From: Pedobacter heparinus DSM 2366
GTDB taxonomy: Bacteria > Bacteroidota > Bacteroidia > Sphingobacteriales > Sphingobacteriaceae
Reading direction: 5' to 3'
Assembly (NCBI RefSeq): GCF_000023825.1
Contig: NC_013061.1
Span: 310,001-374,000, forward strand
DNA: 64,000 nt
Below are positions 1 to 9,500 of this stretch, one piece after another. Numbering within the stretch: position 1 is the first letter of the stretch; every line of letters begins with the position of its first letter. Made by a program: the position numbers and the translations under genes. The notes beneath the pieces were generated by a model, which was not told the DNA's origin, searched no databases, and worked only from the letters and a program-made list of their open reading frames with translations.

Positions 1-1
1 A

Positions 2-250
2 AAGGATTTTCCGCTGAGCCCGAAATCACAATACCTGATTTACAGGGCCAGCTTAAACGATGGCTCTGCAGAAATGCTCTTTGTGAAAAGCAAAAAATCA
101 GACCGCTGGTGGATGCAGGTGCCCTATCCTGCGGGAATTTCCAAAAATGAACGTTACCACCTGGTGCCTTGCCGTTACGACGACTATACTACGGCTGTGA
201 ATGGGGAAATGCCCGATCTGTGGTGGCGGACCTTTCAAAAGCTACTATAA
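2..250 (+). CDS. C-terminal end of a probable arginase/formimidoylglutamase-family ureohydrolase (partial)
   Basis: The window opens inside a reading frame that runs for 82 codons to a TAA at 248-250. The tail is rich in aromatic residues (RWWMQVPYP, RYHLVPCRYDDY, PDLWWRTFQKLL). From memory this resembles the C-terminus of Bacteroidota arginase/formimidoylglutamase-type proteins, which hydrolyse guanidino compounds at a binuclear manganese site. The metal-binding residues would lie upstream of the window, so function cannot be confirmed here. A promoter and a new gene follow at once, so this is the 3' end of its transcription unit. The frame is firm; the family name is a moderate guess. Confidence 0.5.
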   Translation, partial: KDFPLSPKSQYLIYRASLNDGSAEMLFVKSKKSDRWWMQVPYPAGISKNERYHLVPCRYDDYTTAVNGEMPDLWWRTFQKLL

Positions 251-272
251 TATTACATTCATCCTTACGTTA

Positions 273-280
273 TAATTTTG
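273..280 (+). promoter_or_regulatory. Candidate -7 promoter box TAATTTTG
   Basis: The octamer matches the Bacteroidota sigma-A -7 consensus TAnnTTTG and lies 66 bases upstream of the thioredoxin-like gene that starts at 346. No clear TTG -33 element sits at the expected distance, so the assignment is tentative. Confidence 0.4.
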
Positions 281-345
281 GTCTATTAGTACATTTGGCC
301 CGGAATAACCAAACTTTAACTTATTTTTTAATAAAAACTAAAATT

Positions 346-1473
346 ATGAAGAAGATCGTTCTGATCGCAGCCTGCCTGTTGCCAGTAGCTGTTATGGCGC
401 AGGAAAAGTTTACAATAAATGGCAAGGTAGGTAATCTGGGAGCCCCTGCAAAAGCCTATTTATATTATGGCCCCCGTGCTAACCCTGTTGTAGATTCTGC
501 AGCAATTGTTGGCGGTAAATTTATGTTTACCGGCCCAATATCCGGAATAACGCAGGCTACTGTGGTCATCAGACACGACCTGGCAGCGCCCTCGCGTACC
601 GTCGCCCCTGATGGTTATGCTTTGTTTCTTGAACCTAAAGTACTGGAGCTGGTATCGGCTACCGATTCAATAAAACACGCTGTGGTTAAAGGCTCAAAAG
701 TAAATGATGACAATGCAAAGTTTAAAGCGCTGACCAAATCCGTAAACGAAAAGAACGCTGCTTTGATGGCCGAATACCGTAGTAAAACGGAAACCGAGCG
801 TAATGATGAAGCCTATATGAAAACAGTGATGAGCCGTGACGAGGCCAACAGAAAAGAGATGGAAACGCTGAGCAAGCAATTCTACACTGCAAACCGGGAT
901 TCTTATATTGGTCTGCTTGCTTTTCAGGGGACTGTTAATGTGGATAAGGACCTTAGCGGGGCAGAAGCAGAGCTCAATAAATTTTCTCCTGCTATAAAAG
1001 CTACAGAGCTTGGTAAAAGTATAGCAAAGACTATCCAGTCGGCAAAAAGTACGGGTGTTGGACAAATGGCAATGGATTTTACACAGAATGATGTGAATGA
1101 TAAGCCGGTTAAATTGTCTGATTTCCGTGGAAAATATGTATTGGTAGATTTCTGGGCTTCATGGTGCGGACCATGCCGTGCGGAAAATCCTAACGTGGTA
1201 AAAGCTTATACAACTTATAAAGACAAGAATTTTACAGTTTTGGGTGTTTCTTTAGATCAGCCTGGTAAAAAGGATGCCTGGCTGCAAGCGATTGAGAAAG
1301 ATGGCTTAAACTGGACTCAGTTGTCAGATTTAAAAGGATGGAGCAATGAGGTCGCTGTTCAATATGGTGTTCGGTCTATCCCTGCAAATTACCTGATTGA
1401 CCCTAGCGGGAAGATCATTGCTAAGAATGTAAGGGGTGAAGAGCTGCAGAAAAAACTTGCAGAGGTATTGTAA
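346..1473 (+). CDS. TlpA-like periplasmic thiol-disulfide oxidoreductase with DUF4369 domain
   Basis: A 375-residue exported thioredoxin-fold protein. Residues 1-18 form a signal peptide (MKKIVLIAACLLPVAVMAQ). Residues 20-130 have the beta-rich DUF4369 pattern (FTINGKVGN, then GGKFMFTG). Residues 240-375 form an AhpC/TSA-type thioredoxin domain with the redox site WASWCGPC (Cys274 and Cys277) and a cis-proline loop in RSIPANYLID. The expected role is reducing or exchanging disulfides in the periplasm; its substrate is unknown. The open frame extends upstream to 169, but that stretch overlaps the preceding gene and is unlike a protein. The ATG at 346 gives a proper signal peptide and was chosen. 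A strong terminator follows, so it is probably monocistronic. Confidence 0.9.
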   Translation: MKKIVLIAACLLPVAVMAQEKFTINGKVGNLGAPAKAYLYYGPRANPVVDSAAIVGGKFMFTGPISGITQATVVIRHDLAAPSRTVAPDGYALFLEPKVLELVSATDSIKHAVVKGSKVNDDNAKFKALTKSVNEKNAALMAEYRSKTETERNDEAYMKTVMSRDEANRKEMETLSKQFYTANRDSYIGLLAFQGTVNVDKDLSGAEAELNKFSPAIKATELGKSIAKTIQSAKSTGVGQMAMDFTQNDVNDKPVKLSDFRGKYVLVDFWASWCGPCRAENPNVVKAYTTYKDKNFTVLGVSLDQPGKKDAWLQAIEKDGLNWTQLSDLKGWSNEVAVQYGVRSIPANYLIDPSGKIIAKNVRGEELQKKLAEVL

Positions 1474-1500
1474 ATAAGCTGATTTACTTTTTAGTCAAAT

Positions 1501-1537
1501 AAAAGCGGTTAAGGCACAGTGCTTAACCGCTTTTTTT
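1501..1537 (+). terminator. Rho-independent terminator
   Basis: A 13-base perfect stem (AAAAGCGGTTAAG paired with CTTAACCGCTTTT) is followed by a run of T, 28 bases after the stop codon of the thioredoxin-like gene. Confidence 0.9.
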
Positions 1538-1630
1538 GTCGGCATTGGCCCCCTAAAATGGCGTTATAACACCCTGTTTGTTAGCATATATGTAGTTAAC
1601 TTTAATTGTTCATTATTAAAACAAAAGATT

Positions 1631-2125
1631 ATGGAAACTAAAACAGTTAGCAGCAAAATGCATGCGCTGGTGATCTTGTATGACATGCATACAGATTTTT
1701 TTATCAGGGCTTTGGACGGTATTTCTGATGAAGATGCACACAGCCGCTTAAATACAAAAGCCAACCACATTGCCTGGCTTACGGGAAGTTTGGTACAGCA
1801 GCGATATGAAATGGCCAAAGACTTTGGTATTAAGCAGCAGCAAAGTGCGGATGAATTGTTTAAGAACCATAAAGGCATTCAGGATGATGTGACCTATCCT
1901 CCGCTGGAAGTATTCAAAAAAGACTGGAAAAGCATTAGCCCACTTTTGAGGGATGCGCTGGTCGGTGCTACCGAAGAAAAGCTGGCCACTATGGTCGAAA
2001 TGCCTGGGATGGAATACAGTTTATATGAATTTCTTACTTTTTTGATCTACAGAGAAGCAAATTGTATAGGACAGATAGCATTGTGGAGGCGTTTATTGGG
2101 GTATGAGGCCTTGAAATATGAGTAA
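1631..2125 (+). CDS. DinB-superfamily protein
   Basis: A 164-residue soluble protein with the four-helix-bundle pattern of the DinB/YfiT-like superfamily. Signatures are an N-terminal helix with LYDMHTDFFIRAL, then ANHIAWLTGSLVQQRY, and a C-terminal helix with GQIALWRRLLGYEAL. The family often binds a metal through three histidines. One candidate is clear here (His in NHIAW), but the last position, usually His-x3-GQ, reads REANCIGQ, so metal binding is doubtful. Biochemical function is unknown for most members. It has no obvious partner: a small sigma-like gene follows after 74 bases. Family call fairly secure, role not. Confidence 0.7.
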   Translation: METKTVSSKMHALVILYDMHTDFFIRALDGISDEDAHSRLNTKANHIAWLTGSLVQQRYEMAKDFGIKQQQSADELFKNHKGIQDDVTYPPLEVFKKDWKSISPLLRDALVGATEEKLATMVEMPGMEYSLYEFLTFLIYREANCIGQIALWRRLLGYEALKYE

Positions 2126-2199
2126 ATAGCGCATTTGGTATATTTTTTGTTAATATTTTGATGGGTTAGATAAGGTACAAACATTTACTAATTCTCTCT

Positions 2200-2427
2200 A
2201 TGGCAACAAAATCTACCGATTTGAAAAAAGAGCTTTATCCTTCCCAGGATGAATGCTGCCCCGTATTTATTAAATACTTTGAAGGCTACAATTACAGGGA
2301 AATTGCAGAAGCCTTAAATTTGCCACTCACTACGGTAAAGGAAAGGCTTAAAACGCATAAAAGAAGGTTGAGGGTCAGTTTAAAATTGTTTGCCCGGCAT
2401 TTCAGGGCTGCTATGCAGGAACTATAA
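2200..2427 (+). CDS. Small sigma-70 region 4-like helix-turn-helix protein
   Basis: A 75-residue protein consisting mostly of one helix-turn-helix. The segment FIKYFEGYNYREIAEALNLP followed by LTTVKERLKTHKRRLR matches region 4.2 of ECF-type sigma factors, which contacts the -35/-33 element. Region 2, needed for core polymerase binding and -10 recognition, is absent. It is therefore not a complete sigma factor: either a free-standing DNA-binding domain or a remnant with its own ATG. The start at 2200 is the first in frame and follows an AT-rich leader. A bidirectional terminator follows directly. It may modulate polymerase or be vestigial; no partner gene indicates which. Confidence 0.6.
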   Translation: MATKSTDLKKELYPSQDECCPVFIKYFEGYNYREIAEALNLPLTTVKERLKTHKRRLRVSLKLFARHFRAAMQEL

Positions 2428-2429
2428 AT

Positions 2430-2463
2430 ACAAAGAGGGCCAATTTATACCGGCCCTCTTTGT
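2430..2463. terminator. Bidirectional terminator between convergent genes
   Basis: A perfect 12-base stem (ACAAAGAGGGCC with GGCCCTCTTTGT) around a 10-base loop lies between the small sigma-like gene and the end of purD on the opposite strand. Flanking A/T tracts suit termination from both sides. Confidence 0.8.
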
Positions 2464-2501
2464 GTTTATATTCCAAAATAAATCCTGTTTTCGGAGAGAA
2501 C

Positions 2502-3776
2502 TTAGGAGATCAGGTCAAATCCTATATCTTCCCTGAAATATTTGCCATCAAAATAAATGCGTGCCGCATCAGCAGTTGCTGACTGCAAAGCTTCAAACTG
2601 ACTGTCCTGCAAACTGGAAACGGCGAGTACGCGGCCCCCATTGGTTTTGATCACACCACCTTCCAGGGCAGTTCCGGCATGGAACACCAGCGACTGGCGT
2701 ACATTTTCGATGCCAGTGATGGTTTTGCCCTTTTCATATTCGCCAGGATAACCCCCGGCAACAATCATTACAGTAGCGGCATTTTTATCACTGATGTTTA
2801 ATTTATAATCTTTTAATTTTTTCTTTGAGGCCGCAATAAAAAGATCTACCAGGTCATTTTCTATCCTTGGGATCACACTTTCCGTTTCAGGGTCGCCCAT
2901 GCGGCAGTTGTACTCTATTACCAGTGGTTTTTCGTTTACCTTGATCAATCCGAAAAAGATGAAACCGGTATAATCAATTTGGTCTTTCTTTAAGCCATTG
3001 ATGGTTGGGATGATGATGTCGCGTTCTATCTCGGCTAAAAAAGCTTTGCTGGCAAAAGGTACCGGAGATACAGAACCCATGCCGCCCGTATTCAGGCCGG
3101 TATCCCCCTGTCCGATGCGTTTGTAATCTTTCGCCTCCGGCAGGATCACATAATTGTCCCCATCGGTAAGTACAAATACCGAAAGCTCTATGCCGCTTAA
3201 AAATTCTTCTATTACAACGGTCGTCCCTGCGTCGCCAAACTTGCCGCTCAGCATCAGTTTCAGTTCCTCCTGGGCTTCGGCAGTATTGTCTAAAATCAGT
3301 ACCCCTTTGCCGGCTGCAAGTCCGTCTGCCTTTAAAACAACAGGCAGGGCATGCGATTGCAAATAGACCAGTCCTTCCTCCAGTGTTTCCTTTGTAAAAG
3401 AGCGTGAAGCGGCAGTAGGAATTCCATGACGGGCCATAAACTGCTTTGAGAAATCTTTACTGCCCTCAAGGATCGCACCTTCTTTTTTAGGACCGATAAC
3501 CGGGATGCCGGCCAGTTCCTCATCTGCTATAAAAAAATCGTGGATTCCATTCACAAGCGGCTCTTCAGGGCCAACTACCACCAGGCTTATATTTTCTTTA
3601 AGTACCAGTGCCTTAACAGCCTCAAAGTTATTGGGGTTAATGTTTACATTTTTACCGTAAGCATTGGTGCCGCCATTACCTGGCGCGATAAACAGTTGTG
3701 AGCATTGCGAAGATTGACTGATCTTCCAGGCAAAAGCACTTTCTCTGCCACCGGAACCTAATAGTAAAATGTTCAT
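2502..3776 (-). CDS. purD: Phosphoribosylamine-glycine ligase (GAR synthetase)
   Basis: A 424-residue enzyme joining glycine to 5-phosphoribosylamine with ATP, the second step of de novo purine synthesis. The N-terminus MNILLLGSGGRESAFAWKI is the classic PurD start, with GPEEPLVNGI near residue 70. The ATP-grasp domain follows, with VLKADGLAAGKGV, then EEFLSGIELSVF and NTGGMGSVSP. The metal-binding end reads EYNCRMGDPETE. Length is normal for the family. It is cytosolic and stands alone on this strand, facing away from the transporter gene upstream, with no other pur gene in view. Identification is secure. Confidence 0.97.
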   Translation of the reverse strand: MNILLLGSGGRESAFAWKISQSSQCSQLFIAPGNGGTNAYGKNVNINPNNFEAVKALVLKENISLVVVGPEEPLVNGIHDFFIADEELAGIPVIGPKKEGAILEGSKDFSKQFMARHGIPTAASRSFTKETLEEGLVYLQSHALPVVLKADGLAAGKGVLILDNTAEAQEELKLMLSGKFGDAGTTVVIEEFLSGIELSVFVLTDGDNYVILPEAKDYKRIGQGDTGLNTGGMGSVSPVPFASKAFLAEIERDIIIPTINGLKKDQIDYTGFIFFGLIKVNEKPLVIEYNCRMGDPETESVIPRIENDLVDLFIAASKKKLKDYKLNISDKNAATVMIVAGGYPGEYEKGKTITGIENVRQSLVFHAGTALEGGVIKTNGGRVLAVSSLQDSQFEALQSATADAARIYFDGKYFREDIGFDLIS

Positions 3777-3975
3777 CTATGTTTGATTTGTTGTTTTAAT
3801 TGTAGGATGGAATCTCCATCCCCGGCAAATATACCGCTTTAGCTAAATATACACAGTGAAAAATGACCATTCTCTTCACAAGCTGTGATAAGCTGCCATG
3901 AAGAAGGACAATAAAAATAAAAACCTGTATCTCTGTTTCCTTTTCCCTGGTAATTTTTTGAATTTAACCTGCCTG

Positions 3976-4030
3976 AGCAAGAGGATAGCAAGACAATAGC
4001 AAGAGGAAAGCAAGAGAAAAGCAAGACAAT
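3976..4030. repeat. Five tandem copies of an 11-base repeat (AGCAAGAnnnn)
   Basis: Five consecutive 11-base units all begin AGCAAGA and differ only in the last four bases (GGAT, CAAT, GGAA, GAAA, CAAT). They lie in the 276-base gap between purD and the YeiH-like gene, 23 bases beyond that gene's stop codon. There is no dyad symmetry, so this is not a terminator. One helical turn per unit could suit a protein array, or it may be a simple slippage product. Confidence 0.9.
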
Positions 4031-4052
4031 TTTATAGTGGACCGGCTGCTGA

Positions 4053-4988
4053 TCAGGCTAATGTTAGGATTGCATAAAGACTCACAATTGATATGATTAT
4101 CCATAAGGCAGCTCCCTGGACCAGCGGACTAAGACCTACACTTTTCAGGGTTTTAAAAGAAAGCCCCGAACCAATGAGGAATAGTGTTAAGCTTAATCCT
4201 GCCTTAGCTAAGGTAATCAGGTAGTGACTGTTTTTTGCGATAAATGGAATGTAAGTGCTGGCTATTACGGCTAGTACAAACAAGCCGATAAAATAGGGTA
4301 TCTGCACTTTACTTTTTTCTGTTTTAAAAAGATAGGCCGTTACAATGGATACTGGGATGATCCATAATGCACGGGCAAGTTTAACGGTTGTCGCAATTTC
4401 CAGGGCCTGATCGCCATATTTGCTGGCTGCCCCTACAACAGAGCTGGTGTCGTGTATGGCTATAGCACACCAAAGACCAAATTGCTGCTGCGATAGCTGA
4501 AACCAGTGACCTATGGCCGGAAAAAGGAACAAGGCCAGGGAATTGAGGATAAATACCGTACCCAGTGCCACAGAAATCTGTTTTTCACTGGCTTTTATTA
4601 CCGGAGATAATGCGGCAATGGCACTTCCTCCGCAGATGGCTGTGCCTGCTGAAATGAGTGAGGATGTTTTAAGGTCTATGTTGAGCCGCCTGCCTATAAA
4701 ATAACCTAAGGTTAAAACGCCGAATATAGACGCGATGGTAAATAGCAGACCTTCTTTGCCTGCCCGAACGGCGCTAAAGGCATTCATGCCAAAACCAAGA
4801 CCAATAACAGATATTTTAAGCAGGATATGGGTCGCCTTTTGGCTGGTTTGAGGGTAAGGGTGTTCCAGCACCTGCGCCAGTACAAGGCCAATTAACAGGG
4901 CTGCGGGTGCCGAAGTGGTTAAGGCTACCGCCGCTGCAATAAAAAAGATGACTTTAGGGAGTAAAAGGTTAGGTTGCTGACTTTCCAT
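4053..4988 (-). CDS. YeiH/UPF0324-family membrane protein (putative sulfate exporter family)
   Basis: A 311-residue polytopic inner-membrane protein with about nine to ten hydrophobic segments. Recognisable family blocks are GLVLAQVLEHPYP, ISVIGLGFGMNAF, SAGTAICGGSAIAALSPVI and AIAIHDTSSVVGAASKYG. These match the YeiH/UPF0324 group, named putative sulfate exporters on limited evidence. The LysR regulator lies directly upstream on the same strand with an 80-base gap. That pairing recurs for this family and suggests the regulator controls the transporter. Family assignment is strong; the substrate is unproven. Confidence 0.88.
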   Translation of the reverse strand: MESQQPNLLLPKVIFFIAAAVALTTSAPAALLIGLVLAQVLEHPYPQTSQKATHILLKISVIGLGFGMNAFSAVRAGKEGLLFTIASIFGVLTLGYFIGRRLNIDLKTSSLISAGTAICGGSAIAALSPVIKASEKQISVALGTVFILNSLALFLFPAIGHWFQLSQQQFGLWCAIAIHDTSSVVGAASKYGDQALEIATTVKLARALWIIPVSIVTAYLFKTEKSKVQIPYFIGLFVLAVIASTYIPFIAKNSHYLITLAKAGLSLTLFLIGSGLSFKTLKSVGLSPLVQGAALWIIISIVSLYAILTLA

Positions 4989-5068
4989 GGATAATTGTTG
5001 TATTTCTACTACAAAACTAGTTGGTAGTCTGCCCGGATGCTTATTCCCGTTATTTATCTATCATTACT

Positions 5069-5965
5069 TCAGGTTATAATGATTTTGGCAAAACGCATTA
5101 ATTTCTCTGCCAGAGGATCTGGCTGGCCTTGTAAATGAATAAAGTAGAAACTCCTGGTTATATTGAGGCCTTTAACCTCTATCAATCTAAGTTCTCCGTT
5201 TAACAGTTCCTTTCCAATGGAATGTATCGATAAAAAAGCCAGGGCAGTGGAATGCATCAGGTAAGATTTAATACTTTCTGTATTGCCAAGTTGGATTTCA
5301 ACCGGAAGATCGGCAATTTTAAGACCAACCGCCCTTAAGGCATGGTCAATTACCTGTCGTGTACCGGAACCTTGTTCGCGTACTACAAAGCGATAGTCGG
5401 TAAGCATGGCCGGGTCAATTTCTGCTGTTTTGGCCAGCGGATGGCTTTTGTTGCAGACCAGTACAATTTCATCCTTAATAAAATCAGAATAACTGATCTT
5501 CTGGTTTTTTGAACGTCCTTCTACCAGGCCGAGTTCGATTTCCTTGTCAATCAAGGCTTTTTCAATCTGTTCCGTGTTTCCTGTAACCAGCTGTATTTCT
5601 ATGTCATTGAATTTCTTTTTGAAACCTGCAAGAATGGGTGCAATCAGGTATTGCGATATGGTGGTGCTGGCGCCAAGGTGCAGTGCTCCGGTGTGCTTCT
5701 GCAGCAGGGCATTCATGTCAAAATCTATAGCCCTGTAAACGGACAAAAGTGTTTCAGTGTGGTTCAATAAGATCAGTCCGGCTGGGGTAAGCTGTATTTT
5801 GTTTCCATTACGGTCAAAAAGCTTGCTGTTGTACTGTTGTTCCAGTTCGCGGATATGTTTGGTAACCGCTGGCTGGCTAATGTACAGTTCCTCGGCAGCT
5901 TTGGTAAAACTGAGTCTTTTGGCTACGGTATAAAAAACATTTAAGCGAAAATCGGCCATAGGCAT
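5069..5965 (-). CDS. LysR-family transcriptional regulator
   Basis: A 298-residue LysR-type regulator. The N-terminal winged helix-turn-helix covers about residues 5-65 (FYTVAKRLSFTKAAEELYIS then QPAVTKHIRELEQQ). The C-terminal part is a periplasmic-binding-protein-like effector domain (LHLGASTTISQYLIAPIL, ELGLVEG, FVVREQGSGTRQVID). The GSGTR loop is typical of the CysB/YeiE-like branch that senses small anions or sulfur compounds. It sits immediately upstream of the YeiH-like transporter on the same strand and is the obvious candidate to control it. A second in-frame ATG two codons in could be the real start. Family secure, effector unknown. Confidence 0.93.
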   Translation of the reverse strand: MPMADFRLNVFYTVAKRLSFTKAAEELYISQPAVTKHIRELEQQYNSKLFDRNGNKIQLTPAGLILLNHTETLLSVYRAIDFDMNALLQKHTGALHLGASTTISQYLIAPILAGFKKKFNDIEIQLVTGNTEQIEKALIDKEIELGLVEGRSKNQKISYSDFIKDEIVLVCNKSHPLAKTAEIDPAMLTDYRFVVREQGSGTRQVIDHALRAVGLKIADLPVEIQLGNTESIKSYLMHSTALAFLSIHSIGKELLNGELRLIEVKGLNITRSFYFIHLQGQPDPLAEKLMRFAKIIIT

Positions 5966-6124
5966 TTTGGTATTTACAGCAATTTGAGGGCAATATCTGC
6001 AATATTTATGCTAATTTTAAGGTTTGTCAGGAGAATTTAACAGCGGGAGATTTCTTTATGTAAAAGATTAAATTTAGCTTTGGACCCTGAAGTATTGCAT
6101 GTTAAAAGATTTTTGCTGCTGTAA

Positions 6125-6424
6125 ATGAGACATATTGTTACTTTATCGTTAGTGTTTTTTAGTCTGACCCACCTTGCAAAGGCGGAGCGGATGGAGAGCC
6201 TGCGTGTGGTTACAAGGTATTGCAATAGCCAGCAGTCAGACAAGAAAACAGCTGCAATAAGGTTAGCCCAGCCAGACGATCAGCACCATCCTTTCTTTTT
6301 ATCTTACAGCGCCTTAACGGCTATAGGTTTATTACCCGAAAGGCATATAGAGAAACATAGGATGAACAGCTATGTGATCGTTGACCTTACTATAAAGGAG
6401 CAGACCAAAAACAATAGCCCCTAA
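6125..6424 (+). CDS. Hypothetical small secreted protein
   Basis: A possible 99-residue protein with no family I recognise. The first 20 residues (MRHIVTLSLVFFSLTHLAKA) look like a signal peptide with an AKA cleavage site. The rest is polar with no obvious domain, repeat or cysteine pair. It is divergent from the LysR gene and upstream of secA, and a short hairpin at 6459-6476 could end its transcript. The signal peptide and hairpin are the only support; a chance open frame cannot be excluded. Confidence 0.4.
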   Translation: MRHIVTLSLVFFSLTHLAKAERMESLRVVTRYCNSQQSDKKTAAIRLAQPDDQHHPFFLSYSALTAIGLLPERHIEKHRMNSYVIVDLTIKEQTKNNSP

Positions 6425-6458
6425 GCCCTGATCTTTAAAATACACCCCGGCTTTCATC

Positions 6459-6476
6459 AAAATACGCCCGTATTTT
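6459..6476 (+). terminator. Short hairpin, possible terminator
   Basis: AAAATAC-GCCC-GTATTTT forms a 7-base stem 35 bases after the stop of the small secreted ORF. The stem is AT-rich and the T tract is part of it, so termination would be weak. Confidence 0.4.
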
Positions 6477-6512
6477 ATAGGGTTAGCCATCTACAACTGC
6501 CATTGTGGCTTA

Positions 6513-6543
6513 TTGAACTATATGGCCTGGTTGTTGTAATTTG
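6513..6543 (+). promoter_or_regulatory. Candidate secA promoter
   Basis: TTG at 6513-6515 lies 21 bases from TAATTTG at 6537-6543, close to the Bacteroidota -33/-7 arrangement though the -7 box is one base short of consensus. It would place the start of transcription about 30 bases before the secA ATG. Confidence 0.35.
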
Positions 6544-6579
6544 ATCATTTTAAAAAAAATATAAACACAAAAACATTAT

Positions 6580-9500
6580 ATGTTAGGATTTTTAACCAAG
6601 GTATTTGGAAGCAAATCAGAAAGAGATATCAAGGCTTTACAGCCTATAGTTGTCAAGATAAACCAGGAATACGAGAAACTGTCGGCATTGAGCAATGACG
6701 AACTGCGTAATAAAACAGTATATTTTAAAGATGTTATTGCCAAAGCTTTAGCAGAAATTGATGGCAAGATCGGTGGCCTGAAGGCAGATGCCGAGAGCCA
6801 GGATTTATCTTTGCCGGAAAAAACGGCTTTATATGATCAGATTGATGCTTTGATCAAAGACCGTGACAAGGAACTGGAAGTGGTTTTACAGGAGATCTTA
6901 CCGCAGGCATTTGCTGTGGTGAAGGAAACTTCGAGACGTTTTTCTGAAAATGATACGCTGGAGGTTACGGCTACACAGTTTGACCGTAATTACGCGGCAC
7001 GTAAGAAAAATGTAGAGATCAAAGGCGATAAGGCCTATTGGGCCAACCGCTGGGAAGCTGCCGGTGTGGAAGTATTGTGGAACATGGTGCATTACGATGT
7101 ACAGCTGATAGGTGGTATGGTTTTGCACAGCGGTAAAATTGCCGAGATGGCAACTGGTGAGGGTAAAACTTTGGTAAGTACTTTACCTGCTTACCTGAAT
7201 GCTTTGGCCGGACAAGGGGTGCACATTGTAACGGTGAACGATTACCTTGCCCGTCGTGACTCGGAGTGGAATGGTCCGCTGTTTGAGTTCCATGGCATTT
7301 CTGTAGATTGCATTGATAAGCATGAACCCAATTCGCAGGAGCGCAGGGACGCCTATCTGGCCGATATTACTTATGGCACGAATAACGAGTTTGGTTTCGA
7401 TTATCTGCGTGATAACATGTCGCAAACCCCTGACCAGCTGGTACAGCGCAAGCTGCATTTTGCAATGGTGGATGAGGTCGATTCCGTTTTAATTGATGAT
7501 GCCCGTACGCCTTTGATCATTTCGGGGCCTGTTCCTTTTGGTGACCAGCATGAGTTTCATGAGCTGAAACCAAGAATAGAACGTTTGGTTGCTGCACAGA
7601 AGGAATATGTGACGCGTGCCCTGAATGAGGCGAAGAAACTGATCAATGAAGGTAAAGCCGGAACCGAAGAAGGTGAAGGTGGTTTGGCCTTATTGCGTGC
7701 ACATCGTGGCTTACCTAAAAATAAAGCATTGATCAAGTTTTTAAGTGAGGGCAGCGTGAAGCAGACCTTATTGAAAACGGAAAACCATTATATGGCCGAT
7801 CAGTCTAAAAACATGCCTAAGGTTGATGCCGAGCTGTTTTTCTATATTGATGAGAAAAACAACCAGGTGGAGCTGACCGAGAAAGGTATTGAGCTGATTA
7901 CCAAATCGGGTGAAGACCCGCATTTCTTTGTTTTACCTGATGTGGGTACAGAGATTGCAGATATTGAAAAATCGGCTTTGAGCAGTGAAGAAAAAATTGC
8001 ACAGAAAGATGCTTTGATGCGCGATTATTCGATTAAAGCAGAGCGCATCCACTCTGTGAACCAGTTGCTGAAAGCCTATACCTTATTTGAGATTGATGTG
8101 GAATACATCATTGATGAAGGAAAGATCAAGATTGTAGATGAGCAGACCGGCCGTATTATGGATGGCCGCCGTTATTCGGATGGCTTGCACCAGGCGATTG
8201 AGGCGAAAGAGAATGTGAAGGTAGAAGATGCTTCACAGACTTATGCTACGGTTACTTTGCAGAACTTTTTCAGGATGTACCACAAGCTTTGTGGTATGAC
8301 GGGTACTGCCACTACTGAAGCGGGGGAGTTCTGGTCGATCTATAAACTGGATGTGGTAGAGATCCCTACGAACAGGGTGATCTCGAGAAAAGACCATCAG
8401 GATTATGTATACCGTACCATCCGTGAAAAATACAATGCAGTAGCAGAAGAAATTGTTTCGCTTACCCAGGCGGGCAGACCGGTACTGGTAGGTACTACTT
8501 CGGTAGAGATTTCGGAATTACTGAGCCGGATGCTGAAGCTGCGCGGCATTAAGCACAATGTACTGAATGCGAAGATGCACCAGAAAGAAGCCGATATTGT
8601 GGCCGAAGCCGGACAGGCGGGCCAGGTAACGATTGCCACCAACATGGCTGGTCGTGGTACGGATATTAAATTAGGCCCGGGTGTTAAAGAAGCCGGTGGT
8701 TTGGCCATCGTGGGTACAGAAAGGCATGAGTCGCGACGTGTAGACAGACAGTTACGTGGCCGTGCCGGTCGCCAGGGAGATCCGGGTTCGTCACAGTTCT
8801 TCGTATCGCTTGAGGATAACCTGATGCGTTTATTCGGATCGGAAAGGATTTCTAACATCATGGTGAAAATGGGCATTGAGGATGGAGAAGTGATCCAGCA
8901 TTCGATGATTACCAAATCTATTGAGCGGGCACAGAAAAAAGTGGAAGAGAATAACTTTGGTATCCGTAAGCGTTTGCTGGAATATGACGATGTGATGAAC
9001 TCACAGCGTTCGGTGATTTATGCGAAACGGAGAAATGCCTTGTTTGGCGACCGTTTGGATGTAGACATGAGCAATATGACTTTTGATGTTGCCGAGGATA
9101 TTGTGACCGAATACAAAGAAGAAGGCAATTATGAAGGCTTTAAGCTGGAGGTGATCAAAAACTTTTCGGCCGATACAGCTATAGATGAGGCGGAGTTTAC
9201 TTCGAAAGGCATCCATCATTTAACCGATAAGCTGTTTGAAGAAGTGACTGCATTTTATGCCAGGAAATCGGATGCCATCATTGCCCAGGCGATGCCGGTA
9301 CTGAACCAGGTTTATGCAGAGCGTGGTGAGCAGATTGAACAGATTGTTGTACCATTTACGGATGGTTTGCGCAGCATACAGGTTCCTGTTGGCTTGAAAA
9401 AGGCAATAGATAACGGTGGGCGTGAGATCAATAAATCATTTGAGAAAACGATAGTGCTGGCGCTGATCGACGAATCGTGGAAAGAGCACCTTCGTGAGAT

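Noticed and set aside
169..345. N-terminal extension of the thioredoxin-like protein
   Set aside because: It overlaps the end of the preceding gene and would bury the signal peptide inside the protein.
3839..4024. Minus-strand open frame of 61 codons with a signal-like start (TTG)
   Set aside because: Its start and hydrophobic part are produced by the 11-base tandem repeat; no ATG and no family resemblance.
3976..4030. CRISPR array
   Set aside because: Units are 11 bases with no spacers of 25-40 bases and no cas genes.
6037..6243. Minus-strand open frame opposite the small secreted ORF
   Set aside because: No signal or domain; it overlaps a plus-strand frame that has a plausible signal peptide.
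8403..8915. 170-codon minus-strand frame inside secA
   Set aside because: Antisense shadow of a highly conserved region; no independent start signal or domain.
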